This document shows positions 21,724 through 32,745 of a DNA stretch of 64,000 nt, piece by piece (the first letter of the stretch is position 1; each line of letters opens with the position of its first letter). The notes under the pieces were generated by a model. It saw only the letters and a program-made list of their open reading frames with translations. It was not told where the DNA came from and did not search any database. This DNA is from Amborella trichopoda. Lineage: Eukaryota > Streptophyta > Magnoliopsida > Amborellales > Amborellaceae. The DNA lies in NCBI RefSeq assembly GCF_000471905.2, contig NW_006497083.1, forward strand, positions 2,128,203-2,192,202. The letters run 5' to 3'. The translations under genes and the position numbers were made by a program.

Positions 21724-24557
21724 TAATACCTGCTCTTTTCGGATTAGCTTTCTAATAGCATGAAAAGAGATCTCCAAGAGAGATGTGTCTAAAAGAGATT
21801 GATATGGCCTATGAGAGAAAAACAGTTTTCCAGTAAAGTTTTGGGTTTATAGTTTCTACTTCTAGAGAGAGAAAGTTTATTAATTGCGCTCACGGTTCTC
21901 TTTTCAGTAATGATATACCCACGGAAAAGATGAGGTTGATAGCTAGTTTTGCTCAATCGAGAGAGCAGATTTATGATGATGTTTTTGCTAATGTTTGGAG
22001 AGAGATAATTTTTTTGTAACCCAAAATTGTAATAGTCATTACAATAATAGATCCCTACTTATCGATGTGATTTCTAAAATATGCACTTTAATCATTTTAA
22101 CACTCCCTCCTTAAAAGTGATTTCTGCAAGTGAGAACAAGCTTAGCTCTTAAGTGTAATGCGATTATCTCCATCACGTCCTGAAATTGAAAATCCAACCA
22201 TTTGATAGGCCAAACAATCTTGTGAATGCACTACATTTGACTAAGAAGATTTTCAAATCCCACCAAGAATGGCTGCATAACTCACATGGGGAATGCACTA
22301 CCTCTTTAACCAATGAATAGTGTGTCACTTCATTCGTGCCTCAAAAATGAGCTTTTTTGAATAAAAAAGAGAGATCTTTGAACAAAGATTCTTGTTACAA
22401 AGGTTCCATCTGAATTCGTTTTAAATAATAAAAATAAAAAAGTCGATCTTTTTCACCAAGGGCGTCAAAACAATATCACCACTACCCTTGTTAGTTTGAT
22501 ACCATGTGGAGAAATATGAATGCTACAATACCGATACAATCCACTTCTGCACTAGTTTAACAATGTCACACTAACCCAAGACTCACCATCAAAGAGATAT
22601 AAGAATAATAATCAAGGTGAGCTGAAAGGAAAAGGTACATAAAAGTAAAAACTTGATACGTGAAACCCACTTTACCACCACATACCTCTCTTTAAATAGA
22701 AGTTTTTACAATCAAATTTACTACAATAACTATCCACTTACAACAATAACTACTAATTATAGCCTATTTACAACAATAACTACTAACCACGTATTAGTTC
22801 CAGAACTTCTCATTGTACGATTACAAATATAACCTCACTTCATCACACGCAATAAAACAAAAGAAGAAAAACAAAGCTAATATGATTTCTAGAAAATACA
22901 CTTTAATAGTTTTAACCAGTGATTTAAAACCGGATCGGGCACCCCAAAGACCCATCCGGATCGTTCAGTTGACGTTTTGGATCGGGAATCGACTGAATCA
23001 GTTGAATTCAGCTTTAAAAAAAATTCAAAAAAATTATTAAAAATCATTATAGATATTGTTTTTTAGGAATCCAATAACAAATGAGGGTACAACATTAATA
23101 ACTTTTATTTTTTTGCATCAATATGTGAATATTAAGATGTTCTTTCCCTGTATGAAGATTATCATCAAACATCTATTAAAACCTAACTAAATACAATATT
23201 ATAAATTGAAATTAGAATTATTGGTTTCTATTTTATTATTTTATCTTCATTTTATTATACAAATAAGAATAAATTTGAAATTCATCTTATAGTATCATCT
23301 AATTTAAAAAAATCTAATTTACAACTATAACAAAAAATAATACATTACATAATTTATAATGTAAATAAATTAATAAATAAAATATAAGACTTGGTTATCA
23401 TTGTAATTAGTATAATTATTAATTACAATATTATAATAAATGTGATTCAAAAAACAAGGGTATGATCCTCACAAATAAATAAATCTAATATATAATAATT
23501 AGTGTGAATAGAAATATAGAATTTAAAAATATAAATTTACAATCATATTTTAATAAAGTTAAAAAATAAATAAATAAATTCATTCTTGCAATTTTAACTT
23601 AAAAATAAATTCTTAAGTGATATATATTAATAAACTAATATTAGTATTATTTTTTGCTTTTATTAATATCTTTTGAGCTAGTACTAAATTTTTTTTTAAT
23701 TCTAATTAGCTAATAGTCTAATATTAAACATATAATAAAACAATCTTATGAAATAATAATAATCTAATAGTATTAGTCTCTTTATTTTGATTTTTTGATA
23801 AGTAAATTTAAATTTTTTGATGAAAGAAATGTGTGGTGGGCCCTATCACCCAATTATTATTTTTAATTTTTTTATCATATAAGTTAATGTCGGGCGCACA
23901 TCCCTCTTATTGACAAGAAAAATAAGACGAAAGTGCTGATCATGTAACTTTTATTTTTTTGTCCTAATTTTTATTTTTTTTGTCAAAGTAACTTTTTTTG
24001 GTTAAGGTAACCTTTTTTTTTTTTTTGACAAAAATTTATATTTTTGTCAAGATAATTTTTATTTTTTTGTCGTGACTTTTATTTTTTTGTGAAAGTAACT
24101 TTTTTTTTCTTGTCGAAGTAATTTTTATTTTTTTGTCAATATATCTTGTATTTTATTTTTGGACAAAAAACAAAAAAACATTGGACTAGTGACAATTTCT
24201 AAAGTACCTATAAAAGTCAGGCATTTACAAGTTCGTCCTCAAGATAATACTCATTCCATATTGATCTTTTGGGGCTTCCTCTGCCCCCGCCAGCTCATGC
24301 CTTCCCGCGTATAATGCCTGTTCACATATCAAAGTTGTCAAAGTATAATGGAACACCATGGCTATTACATGTGAGCTCCGCAAAGCAATAACGTAACAGT
24401 TATGGCCTACTTCGACTCCAACTGCACATCTAGATAGAGAGAGAGAGGTTGTTTTGCCATTGATTCAAATGGTAGAGTTTAGAGGGTAAAGCTTCTTACC
24501 TCCAAACAAACAAGCACGCAATAAAATTTCTCACCCAACACTATTATTATTCAAATC
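21724..24557. other. AT-rich intergenic DNA with scattered repeats
   Basis: I see no gene. A stretch of about 40 bp at 22058-22098 (GATTTCTAAAATATGCACTTTAAT-like) recurs in diverged form at 22881-22919, so the intervening 780 bp may be an insertion. At 22917-22990 the CAGTGATTTAAAACCGG text resembles a hAT MITE end, but no partner end was found. 23040-23900 is extremely AT-rich. Confidence 0.45.
23940..24175. repeat. Degenerate T-rich minisatellite (TTTTTGTC-AAGTAACT type)
   Basis: Irregular repeats of a unit close to TTTTTATTTTTTTGTC followed by AAGTAACT or a variant, about eight in 235 bp. Unit length varies from roughly 18 to 35 bp because of T-tract length changes. Confidence 0.7.
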
Positions 24558-24558
24558 T

Positions 24559-25060
24559 TTTTTTTGAAACGGTAAGAGTAATATTCATTAGATAGTGGAG
24601 CAAAACTCGTAAATATAAAAGTACAAGACGAAAAAAATCAGGAGGAGTTCTCCCTAGATCCAAGACTGACCAAACCTAACTCCTAGAATACACCAAACCT
24701 AAAAACCTCGCCAATACATGCACCAATTGATCCAAACAAAAATACACAAAAACCTCGTCTTTTCAAAACAAAACTTCTGAGCTCCTACTTCCAACAAGTA
24801 GCCCCAAGAGCGCGCCTCCCTAATCAATGCTTTTTTCTGCCTAACAAACGTTGCAATCTTGTGATCAAAGTCTCAGCTGTGAGGTCCATGACTATTGAGG
24901 ACTGCATTTTTCCATTTCCTTTTAATTGCTAGAACCGAAAACAAGCCTCCAAATCCCATCCGAAACCCCAAGCTCATACCCATCCAAAATGATGAAACCT
25001 TTCGCGAACTACTTCTCAAATGCCCTTCACCATTTATGATTGGAACTATGTTATCACCAT
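24559..25060 (-). mobile_element. Probable 3' end of a LINE, minus strand
   Basis: On the plus strand a short T-run at 24559-24566 is followed by GAAACGGTAAGAGTAATATT. On the minus strand this reads as a 3' UTR ending in a poly-A tail, similar in style to the LINE tail at 46925. Upstream on the minus strand, 24890-24740 has a fairly open protein-like stretch (KIATFVRQKKALIREARSWG) that I cannot assign. The 5' limit is unclear. Confidence 0.4.
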
Positions 25061-25350
25061 CACACTTTTTAGGAAGAGAAGGACCACAAAGATCTTGGTT
25101 TCCATAATATGTTAGAAGCCTCGAATGTACTCATATGACCAGCACAGGGAATTGGTCCTGATAATTTGCTGTATGACAAGTTCAAAGCTCCCAAACCCTC
25201 ATGCTACTGGAAAGGGATTTTTTGATAAATCCATAGACTATAAATCTCTAAATCTATTAATATTCAGAAGAATCTCTCAGATCAAGTGGTTGCTGGATAA
25301 ATTATACACAAACAAGCCAATCAGCTTCACCAGTGATTCAAGAATCTTTC

Positions 25351-25458
25351 TTGAGAGACTATTGCTTGAAAGGTCTATGGTAGTTGCAAGAAAAAGAAAC
25401 TAAATTGAGAGACTATTGCTTGAAAGGTCTATGGTAGTTACAAGAAAAAGAAACTAAA
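25351..25458. repeat. 54-bp tandem duplication
   Basis: Copies 25351-25404 and 25405-25458 begin TTGAGAGACTATTGCTTGAA and differ at a single base (G versus A in the TAGTT-CAAG block). Recent local duplication in non-coding DNA. Confidence 0.95.
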
Positions 25459-26365
25459 TTTAATATCTCAGTGCCCCTTTTTCCACTATATCAATTCTTG
25501 AGTAGTCGAAGGGCCCATAGTGATCATAGGTGGAGCAAGACATCTTCTCCATAATTGTCATGGCAGAAGTTTTTGAAAATGTCAGGGCTATCATCAAGTG
25601 ACAAAACAAAGAACCATGTACACAAAGAAAGAACTTAACCAAAATATTTATAAGTAAGAAAAGGAGAGTGAAAAAAGGGCCTATGTTGGAAATAGCTTCT
25701 CCAATATCTCGATCTGATCAATGATCCATAAAGAGGAAGCATGGACCTTCTTCTGCTTCGTAATCGCAAGAGGCAAGCCATCACACTCGCACTTTTGGAG
25801 CAAATTTTTCTTTGGGCTTTTGAGACTTGATGTGCTTCTCGACGTTCTTGTTGAGTTCGCTCTGAGTTCGCTATAGAGATTGATCTTTTCTCGGACTATG
25901 ATCATCTTTTATATCATCATTTTCTCCTGCAAATTCACAACAGCCTTCAACCTTTTGTGATGCTCATGAGACTTGCTTGGATCCATGTGATTTTTTAGAG
26001 AGAGAGAGATATTTATGGTGAGATTGTCCGGGAGGGAACGGAAAGAGGTCTTGTCCTTTTCTTTCATTAAATCTGTGGGAAGTTACTTTATTTTATGAGC
26101 TCATATAGTATGCTCCCATGGGAGCATATTCTGTATCTACTCTATTTAGGACTATTATTTTATTCTAAATTTCGGGAAACCGCGTAAGAATTACCATATT
26201 GTTCTTAAAAGAAGAAAAAAAATTGATATTTGAGTTTTGTGAATCTTAAAGATGGCTTTTTAAAAATTGGATGATCTCTATTGAATGTTGAGATTTTTTT
26301 TTTTTAATACATGGAGAGTTTATTTCATTTTTTTTCTTTTTGTTTTTTTTGACTAAGACTAGTTT
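25459..26365. other. Intergenic DNA, no supported gene
   Basis: The minus-strand stretch 25905-25681 contains CDGLPLAI, reminiscent of the GLPLA motif of NB-ARC resistance proteins, but no P-loop, kinase-2 or MHD motif is nearby. I treat it as unassigned. AT-rich sequence follows. Confidence 0.35.
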
Positions 26366-26700
26366 AAAGTGTAGTTTGCACAAGGTTGCAACCTTAAATA
26401 ATCAAAGTAAGGCGCTCCTCCAAAATTTACTACAAGACGAACTTTTAGTATTGAAAATTTAAGGATGGTTTCATAATTTATTTTTACCTCTAATTATGAA
26501 ATTTTAAATTTTAAAAGTGGTTCAAATCAAGCAGATATATAAACATATGAAATCTTAAAAATAAACGGTCCAGATAATATGTGGCAAAATATGCTATTTT
26601 GGAAATTGAAATCTTTTTTTTTTAATGTTCATACAGATCTATTTCCAGATTATCAATTAGATAGTTTTCCAAGGTCTAAATAAACCATTCCTATGGATTT
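26366..26700. mobile_element. Truncated MITE, family A copy 1
   Basis: It starts AGTGTAGTTTGCACAAGG, followed by CTTAAATAATCAAAGTAAGGCG. It is collinear in diverged form with 28175-28480 (ATCAAAGTAA, TTTATTTTTACCTCTAATTATGAAA, GAAATCTTAAAAAT, TTCATACA). The right inverted repeat seen in copy 2 is missing. Confidence 0.55.
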
Positions 26701-27640
26701 CTAGGCGCACCTTTATATATATAATGTCGATCTTTTATTAACTTTTCTTTTTTTATAGTTTATTTTTATTTTTTTGAAGTCCTACATTTTAGGGTTTTTT
26801 ATTTATTTCTCTCTCTCTATAAGCTTGGTTTTTGAGGTTCCTTAGTATAACGTTGACTCCTCATGCAAACCTTATCTTTTAAATAGGTACATGTGAGGTG
26901 GTTTTGAGTGGCTTACGTACTAATCTTAAAATTTGAAGTAAAATATAAAATGATACGTTTATAATTGGAAATTATAAAGAAGATTGGTTGAATTTTATTT
27001 ATTTATTTTTTCAAAACTGCTTTTCGATTAGTTTGAATTTTGATTTTTTTAATTCGTTTCTAGTTTTTTTCATTAGTAGGGTAGTGCCCTAAGCTTTAAG
27101 ACAATGTACTACTAACGAAAAAATTAAAAACAACTTTAAAAAAATAATCAAAATTCGGGTTGATATATGGGCAATTTTGAAAAAAAAATAAAATGGGTTG
27201 ACTAACTTTCTTTGTAATTTCTGCATATAAGTGGAGCATTTCATATTTTACCAATTTTTTAGTCCATACATAAATCACTTTTTATTTAACCACTCTATTG
27301 ATTTTTTAATATAACTTATAAATTAGTAGTATTTAAAAATATTTTTGTATTTTATATTTTATGCTCTGCCATTTTGTGGTCCTTTTTGTTATTTCTTTAA
27401 AAATTCCCAATTTAAAACTATTAGTTTTAGTTTGAGCTATAAGTTTTGGGCCACTCATTATAAGAAATCAAAGCAGCTTGAAACTCTTAGTTCTAGATAC
27501 TCGTAAACATCAAACAGATCATAACTATTTATTACATACCGCTTTGATTTCTTGCAAATATGAAAGGATAGATCAAAGCAATCTAGAACTGCTAGTTGCA
27601 AACCTTTGAGAAATCTCATGCACTCATAAAATATTAAGAC
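26701..27640. other. AT-rich intergenic DNA
   Basis: I see only homopolymer-rich AT sequence with no reading frame or repeat boundary that could be supported. Confidence 0.4.
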
Positions 27641-27978
27641 AAATTATCAGAAATATACTTTAATTTTTGTCTAATTGAAAAAAAAAAAAAAAACTTCAAT
27701 TTTCATAAATCTTGTTTGCACTCCTTTTTTTTTTCAATTTTGACATTTTTTTTATCAAAATAACTTTCATGATAGTCGTATTACCGTGAAAGCTCTATCA
27801 TTACGGTATTTTAAGTAATGTAATTTGATAGTCATTATGGTAATATGACTACCGTAAAAATTATTTTAGTAAAAAAAAATGTCAAAATTGAGAAAAAATG
27901 ATTAGACAAAGTCTATTAAAGTTGATAGGTATTTTTTTTTCCAATTAATTGAAAATTAAAATACATTTCTCGTAATTT
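27641..27978. mobile_element. Foldback MITE (338 bp, long inverted repeats)
   Basis: The left arm (27641 to about 27805) and right arm (about 27815-27978) are diverged inverted repeats over nearly their full length. Paired blocks include AAATTATCAGAAATATACTT with its complement at the right end, TTCAATTTTGACATTTTTTT with AAAAAAATGTCAAAATTGAG, and GATAGTCGTATTACCGTGAAAG with the GTAATATGACTACCGTAA block. It would form a long AT-rich hairpin. No coding. Confidence 0.75.
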
Positions 27979-28165
27979 CCCAAACATCAAACTATCGTCT
28001 CCAACTCTAGTGCTTTCCATCATGAAAGTAGAAGACCGTACGATTCAAATTGAATGGTGTACCAAAAGTGACAAAGAAAGCGAAGTGTCATCTGTGTTCT
28101 TCAACAAATCTCAACCACAAAAACCAAAGAGCAATTTACCCAGGGACACACGATAAATAAATAAA

Positions 28166-28561
28166 GGGTGCGGTTTGTATAGAGCCGAGGCTCTAAACAA
28201 TCAAAGTAAAGCGTATTTTTAAATAATGTCGAAAAATGTAGTTTCAATGCAGGAAATCTTTGTGATAGCCTTACAATATATTTTCATCTTTAATTATAAA
28301 ACTTAAAGCTTCAAAAGTAATGTAGATATAGCATATTTATGGACACTTAAAAATCTTGAAAATTGACTTGTCCAAAAATGAGTTATAAGATGGACTATTT
28401 TCAAAACTTGAAATCCATTTTTTTCTCATGTCCATACATCTTGATGTCGAGATGATCAATTTGAAGACATTTGAGCATCAAAATAACCTCTTCTAATGAA
28501 ATTTTTGGGGTAGACTGTAATTTGGTTGTTTAGAGCCTCGGTTTTATATAAACTTTATTTC
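28166..28561. mobile_element. MITE, family A copy 2, with terminal inverted repeats
   Basis: The left end GGGTGCGGTTTGTATAGAGC and the complement of the right end (GTTTATATAAAACCGAGGCT) share the block CCGAGGCTCTAAACAA plus CAAA. The 9-mer ataaataaa directly flanks both sides (28157-28165 and 28562-28570), as expected for a Mutator-type target duplication, though the 9-mer is low-complexity. 396 bp, no coding. Confidence 0.7.
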
Positions 28562-29139
28562 ATAAATAAAATACAAAATGAGTCAATTTTGGGCAAAAAT
28601 TGCAAGAAAAGTCATTTACTATAAAGTTTTTTAATTTTTTCATAATGCCCATTGGTTTGGGGATCATCTCCTCTGACCGGTTTTAATTTTTTTTGTTTAT
28701 TTTTAATTTCGGGATAGTTGGTGAACGGTCTAAAGTTCTCATCCTCGACCGACTCATATTGTGGTATTACAACACATTACATACAGTAGTTGAATACCAT
28801 AGTGTGGGCGGTCCGCGGATGGGGACCCCAAACTACTAACTAGAATGAAGCAATCCGAGATCTCCATCCTCGTATTACCTATAATGTGATGTAACACCAT
28901 AATTTGGGTAATCGATGGATGGAAACCTTGGATCGGTCGCCAACTGTCTTAAAACATAAGAATGACCCTGATAATCAAAACAAACTATAATAAAAATAAA
29001 AAATTAAAAAATTAAAACCGGCCAGGGGATACTATCCCTAGCTTGGGAGGCATTAGGGAAAAAATTAAAAAAGTCTAACGGTAAACGATCTTTCTCGTAA
29101 TTTTTTGCCAAAATTGACCTATTTTATACTTTATTTATT
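28562..29139. mobile_element. Foldback element with ~240-bp inverted repeats
   Basis: The left arm from about 28570 (AATACAAAATGAGTCAATTT, CCGGTTTTAATTTTTT, GTTGGTGAACGGTC) pairs with the complement of the right arm ending about 29130 (AGTATAAAATAGGTCAATTT, CCGGTTTTAATTTTTT, GTTGGCGACCGATC). The centre (28750-28900) contains a weaker inner inverted repeat around GTGATGTAACACCA. No coding. Confidence 0.75.
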
Positions 29140-30360
29140 TAGTTATATCTGTACGTAAAATTACTCTTAGATTAGTTTGTACACTGTGGACCCAATTGTC
29201 CTTTTGTTGGCTTTTCTAGATGATCTTCTCACCAGACTTTATTATTGTATTACCACCTACATGCGACTCTTTGCTCATTTTTTATCTATTCTGATGAGAC
29301 ATGAAAATCGCTGCAAGTTGATAATGGAGTTCTCTCAAGAGGGGACTCGGCCATCAGTTTGATGTGAAACTTGTCTTGTGGAGGTTTTGAAAGCATGCAT
29401 TGCATCATTTACCCGAAAGAAAGAAAGCATGCAGTGCATGCAATTTTCGTAGAAAGCATGGGGACATAAGAGCCAATGAAGTTAACTTCACTGAATCATT
29501 TCTCCATCACAAATATAGAAAAGAAAAAAAATGGGGTCATTGAAACCTACCTGGTCTCTCTCTGGTTTTCTTCATCTGATTATCTCTGGTTATCTGCGGC
29601 TGAGTATTGAGATGACAAGTAAAAAAACCTAGTTCAACGCTGCAAACGATGTTTTGTTTACCCTATGATCCAAACGAGCCGGAATTTCCTAGGAAAAATT
29701 TCCATTTATTTTTGCTGTCTTGCCTTGTGGTGCATCCAAAGCCTAAAGGGGATTCCCATCAAATTCTTCATAATTTCTTTGCGGGTTAAAGCTTTACGAT
29801 TTCATGTCTGCAAAAAGTCATGGGGCTTTCGAGGATGATACAACGATTGCAAAAATAATACAACTATGTTCAACAAATTTATTATAAATAAGGAGGAATC
29901 TCTGGTGCCATGGTTTTGAATGAAATACCACTATTGTTTCAAAAAGCATGAGAAAGAAAACCTCTCTCTCTCCAAAAAAAAAAAAAGAGAGTATAAACTC
30001 CCTCCTCTTAAGAAGGAAAATGGAAATGGTTACCCCTCTCTCTCCAACTTTCTCTCTCTCTTGCATGCGAATCAAAACCAATAATTTAATACTCTTTTAA
30101 CTCTCTCCTTCATGCGAATCAAAACCAATGGTTCAACGATAAGCTCCATGCCAATAGGCAAGCAAGTCCAGGTCAAGCAGTTAATTTGGTGGATAAACTT
30201 GAGAGAAAGAGAAGCCAATTTCAGGTGAGAGGAAGTAGGAGCAAAAAAATTGATTGATTTTGGATAAGATTTACAAAAAGGAATCAATATTATTGAAGCC
30301 AGTTGGGAAAAAAAAGAAATGGGACATTTGTGTTCGTCCAAAGCGCTATCTGAACCGTAT
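29140..30360. other. Intergenic DNA with simple repeats
   Basis: No gene supported. GA/CT-rich microsatellite-like stretches occur at 29960-30060. A segment around CATGCGAATCAAAACCAAT occurs twice, about 48 bp apart (30064 and 30112). A GAAAGCATGCA motif recurs at 29389-29460. Confidence 0.4.
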
Positions 30361-31480
30361 TCTTTGTGGCGCAAGAGGTGATCCATTCCACTAGACTTAA
30401 GGGAAGTAAAGGTATTCTGTGTAAAATTGACCTTGAAAAGGCGTATGACAGAGTGGAATGAGATTTTTTGGATGATACATTACCGTTCATGGGTTTTGGC
30501 TCTTTATGAAAATGGATTAAGGGTTGCCTCTTCTTTGTTCATTATTCAATTTTTATCAGTGGCAATGCTTGTGGAATTTCCTTGTTTTTTTATTTTTTAT
30601 TTTTTGACAAAAGAAAGCTTGTGGGTATTTCAAAGCATCAAGAGACCTTCGCCAATGGAACCCATTATTGCCCTTCCTTTACGCACTGGTTGGGGAGTCT
30701 TTCAACCTAATGATGTTTTCGGTAGTAAGGTCCGGTCTCTTTGATGGGCCTAGGACTCATGGTCATGAACAACCTATTTTTCATTTGCAATATGCAGATG
30801 GCACCTTTCTCATCACTTCGGCCAACCTGGATCTGGTACAGAATTTGTGGTTGTTTCTAAAATGTTTTGAGTTTATATCAGGGGCAAAAGTAAATGTGCA
30901 CAAATCCAAACTCATTGGAATTTAATTGTGAGAATTAAGAGTTGGATTATTAGGCAGCATAGTTGGGCTGTGAGGTTGAAGCTCTTCCCGCTGATGGTAG
31001 GCTTCCTATTTCAGCTTGGGATCCTATCGTCGAAATATTTGAGCATAAACTTGATGGGTGGAAGGGCAGATGCCTTTCTTTTGGGGGCAGAAATATTATC
31101 ATCAATTCCACTCTAGCCAATACACACGTGTACTTTCTATCGTTGTTCAGAGCACCGGCAGCAAAGATCAAGAAACTATCTCTAATGCGAAACTTCCTTT
31201 GGAGTGGACCCCCTTTGCCTAAAAAATATAACTTGGTTAGATGAAAAATGGTGTGCCGACCCAAGAAAGAGGGAGGCTTAAGCATTCGTACACTCTGACT
31301 TATGAACAATGAATAATGCATTGCTTACTAAATGGTGGTGGAAAGTCTCTTTTCATCCTCGTAGTCAATGACAAGAGATCATTTTTGCTAAAAAATATGG
31401 TATTGATGAGAATGGAAACATCCCAAAGAAATTGAGAACCAATACATTTCCGAGTTCTAACCTAATGGAAAGAGATTTGC
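30361..31480 (+). pseudogene. LINE reverse transcriptase remnant
   Basis: RT blocks of a plant L1-type LINE appear in order on the plus strand but in shifting frames: KIDLEKAYDRVEW (30423-30462), a LRQ-NPLLPFLYALV block (about 30650-30690), then GPRTHGH and LQYADGTF (30745-30810), where the usual YADD catalytic box has become YADG. Later blocks are SGAKVNVHKSK, an LDGWKGR..SFGGR block (31050-31090) and MVCRPKKEGGL (31248-31280). The endonuclease is missing at the 5' side and no poly-A was found at the 3' side. A T-rich insertion at about 30580-30605 interrupts the palm. Non-functional. Confidence 0.85.
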
Positions 31481-31967
31481 ATATTTAAAAAATTATTAAT
31501 ATAATTGTTTATTGCAAATCGACATGCTCTGCATTAGATATTTTACATGATAAACCACCTTTATAAGCTTGCAAAAATATTTACATGATCGCTTAGATAA
31601 ACCACCTCTATGAGCTTCCAAAGATTCGTGGTCAATTATATAGATCGGTCACATTGCGATCTTTTGTGGGTATTTTTTTCTCGTGCTCGTGAGCATGTGG
31701 TGCGGCGTTTTGTTTATTTTTCTTGTTAATTTCCTTCTCGATTTTGATATTTTGTTGATTTTCTTCTTGATTTTGATTTCACTTTAAAACTCAGTGTTCT
31801 TTCTTCTTGTTGATTTTCTTTTTGATTTTGATTTCTCTCTAAAACAAAGTTATATTGTCGGTGTTAGTCGCCTGCGATAGAACGGCGAAAGAGAGAGAGG
31901 AGCAATATCAGAATTCTCTGTCTCGCGCTAAACCAAAGCTCTCTCGCTCAAACCGGTTAAAGATTTG
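31481..31967. other. Intergenic DNA and possible 5' UTR of the CWC22 relic
   Basis: 31690-31850 contains three diverged repeats of TTGATTTTCTTCTTGATTTTG. 31850-31967 leads into the CWC22 pseudogene and could be its transcribed leader. No coding is recognised. Confidence 0.4.
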
Positions 31968-32745
31968 ATGGGTGAAACAAACACAGGGAGAAGTGGTGGG
32001 GTTTACGTTCCTCCATTAAGTTGGCTAATGATGAAAGAAGTTCAAGACAAAAGTAGTATGAAGATCAAGATCAAGGATTAGAGACCAATATGTTCAATCT
32101 ACGGGGAACATTTTATTTAACAATCATGTCGAGTTTGGATTTTAGGGAGGCAGGACACAAACTACTCAAAATCAAACTCGAACCTGCTCAAGAGATGGAG
32201 CTATGTGTTATGCTCCTAGAGTGCTGAATTCATGAGAGAACTCATCTCCCATATTACGGTCTGTTGCGTCAGAGGTTTTGCAGGGTTAACAAAGTCCATC
32301 AAGAGAACTTTGAGACAAGTGCTTTGTGCACCAGTATTCGTCCATACATCGACTTTAAGCTGAGGAATGTGGCCAAGTTTTTTGCATACTTATTCGGTAC
32401 ATACACTTGACGGAGGAGGATACAACATCGTCCTCCCATATTTTCATCAAATTTCTCTTTCAGGAATTGGACGAGCAAATTGGGTTGTGCTTGCTTAGTG
32501 AGAGGCTCAATGATCCCACCATGCATGAGTCGTTTGAGTCCATAACCCATAGGGATGATCCCAAGAATACGAGATTCGCAATATAATTTCTTGATGGCGT
32601 CGGTCTTGATGGCATCACAGAGAGCATATGCGAGTATTTGAAGAACATGCCTCGCCTTATAAAGCAGCACACCACTGGCTCTTCTTATGATGGGTCGAGT
32701 TCTGAAAGTTACAGAGATCAGAGACATCAAAAGCGGAGGCAGCAC
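31968..32745 (+). pseudogene. CWC22: Pre-mRNA-splicing factor CWC22 pseudogene, MIF4G part deleted
   Basis: CWC22 is a spliceosome component that recruits eIF4A3 during exon-junction-complex assembly. It normally has a MIF4G domain followed by an MA3 domain. Here the frame starting at ATG 31968 gives a start-region match ([22 protein letters not shown]) and ends at TAG 32079. The next frame goes directly into the MA3 region ([64 protein letters not shown]). A second frame change near 32405 leads to HLTEEDTTSSSHIFIKFLFQ, LSERLNDPTM, KNTRFAI and EYLKNMPRLIKQ, then a Ser/Arg-rich tail and stop at 32743-32745. In-frame stops lie at 32225 and about 32584. The MIF4G domain, several hundred residues, is absent. 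No introns are seen in the matching blocks, which suggests a processed copy, but no poly-A tract or flanking duplication was found. Confidence 0.85.

Noticed and set aside
25681..25905. NB-ARC resistance-gene fragment
   Set aside because: Only a GLPLAI-like string is present, with none of the other NB-ARC motifs and no LRR nearby, so the match is too short.
32299..32745. Minus-strand open frame of 148 codons
   Set aside because: It is antisense to the CWC22 relic, whose plus-strand translation matches a known domain in order; the minus-strand frame shows no motif.
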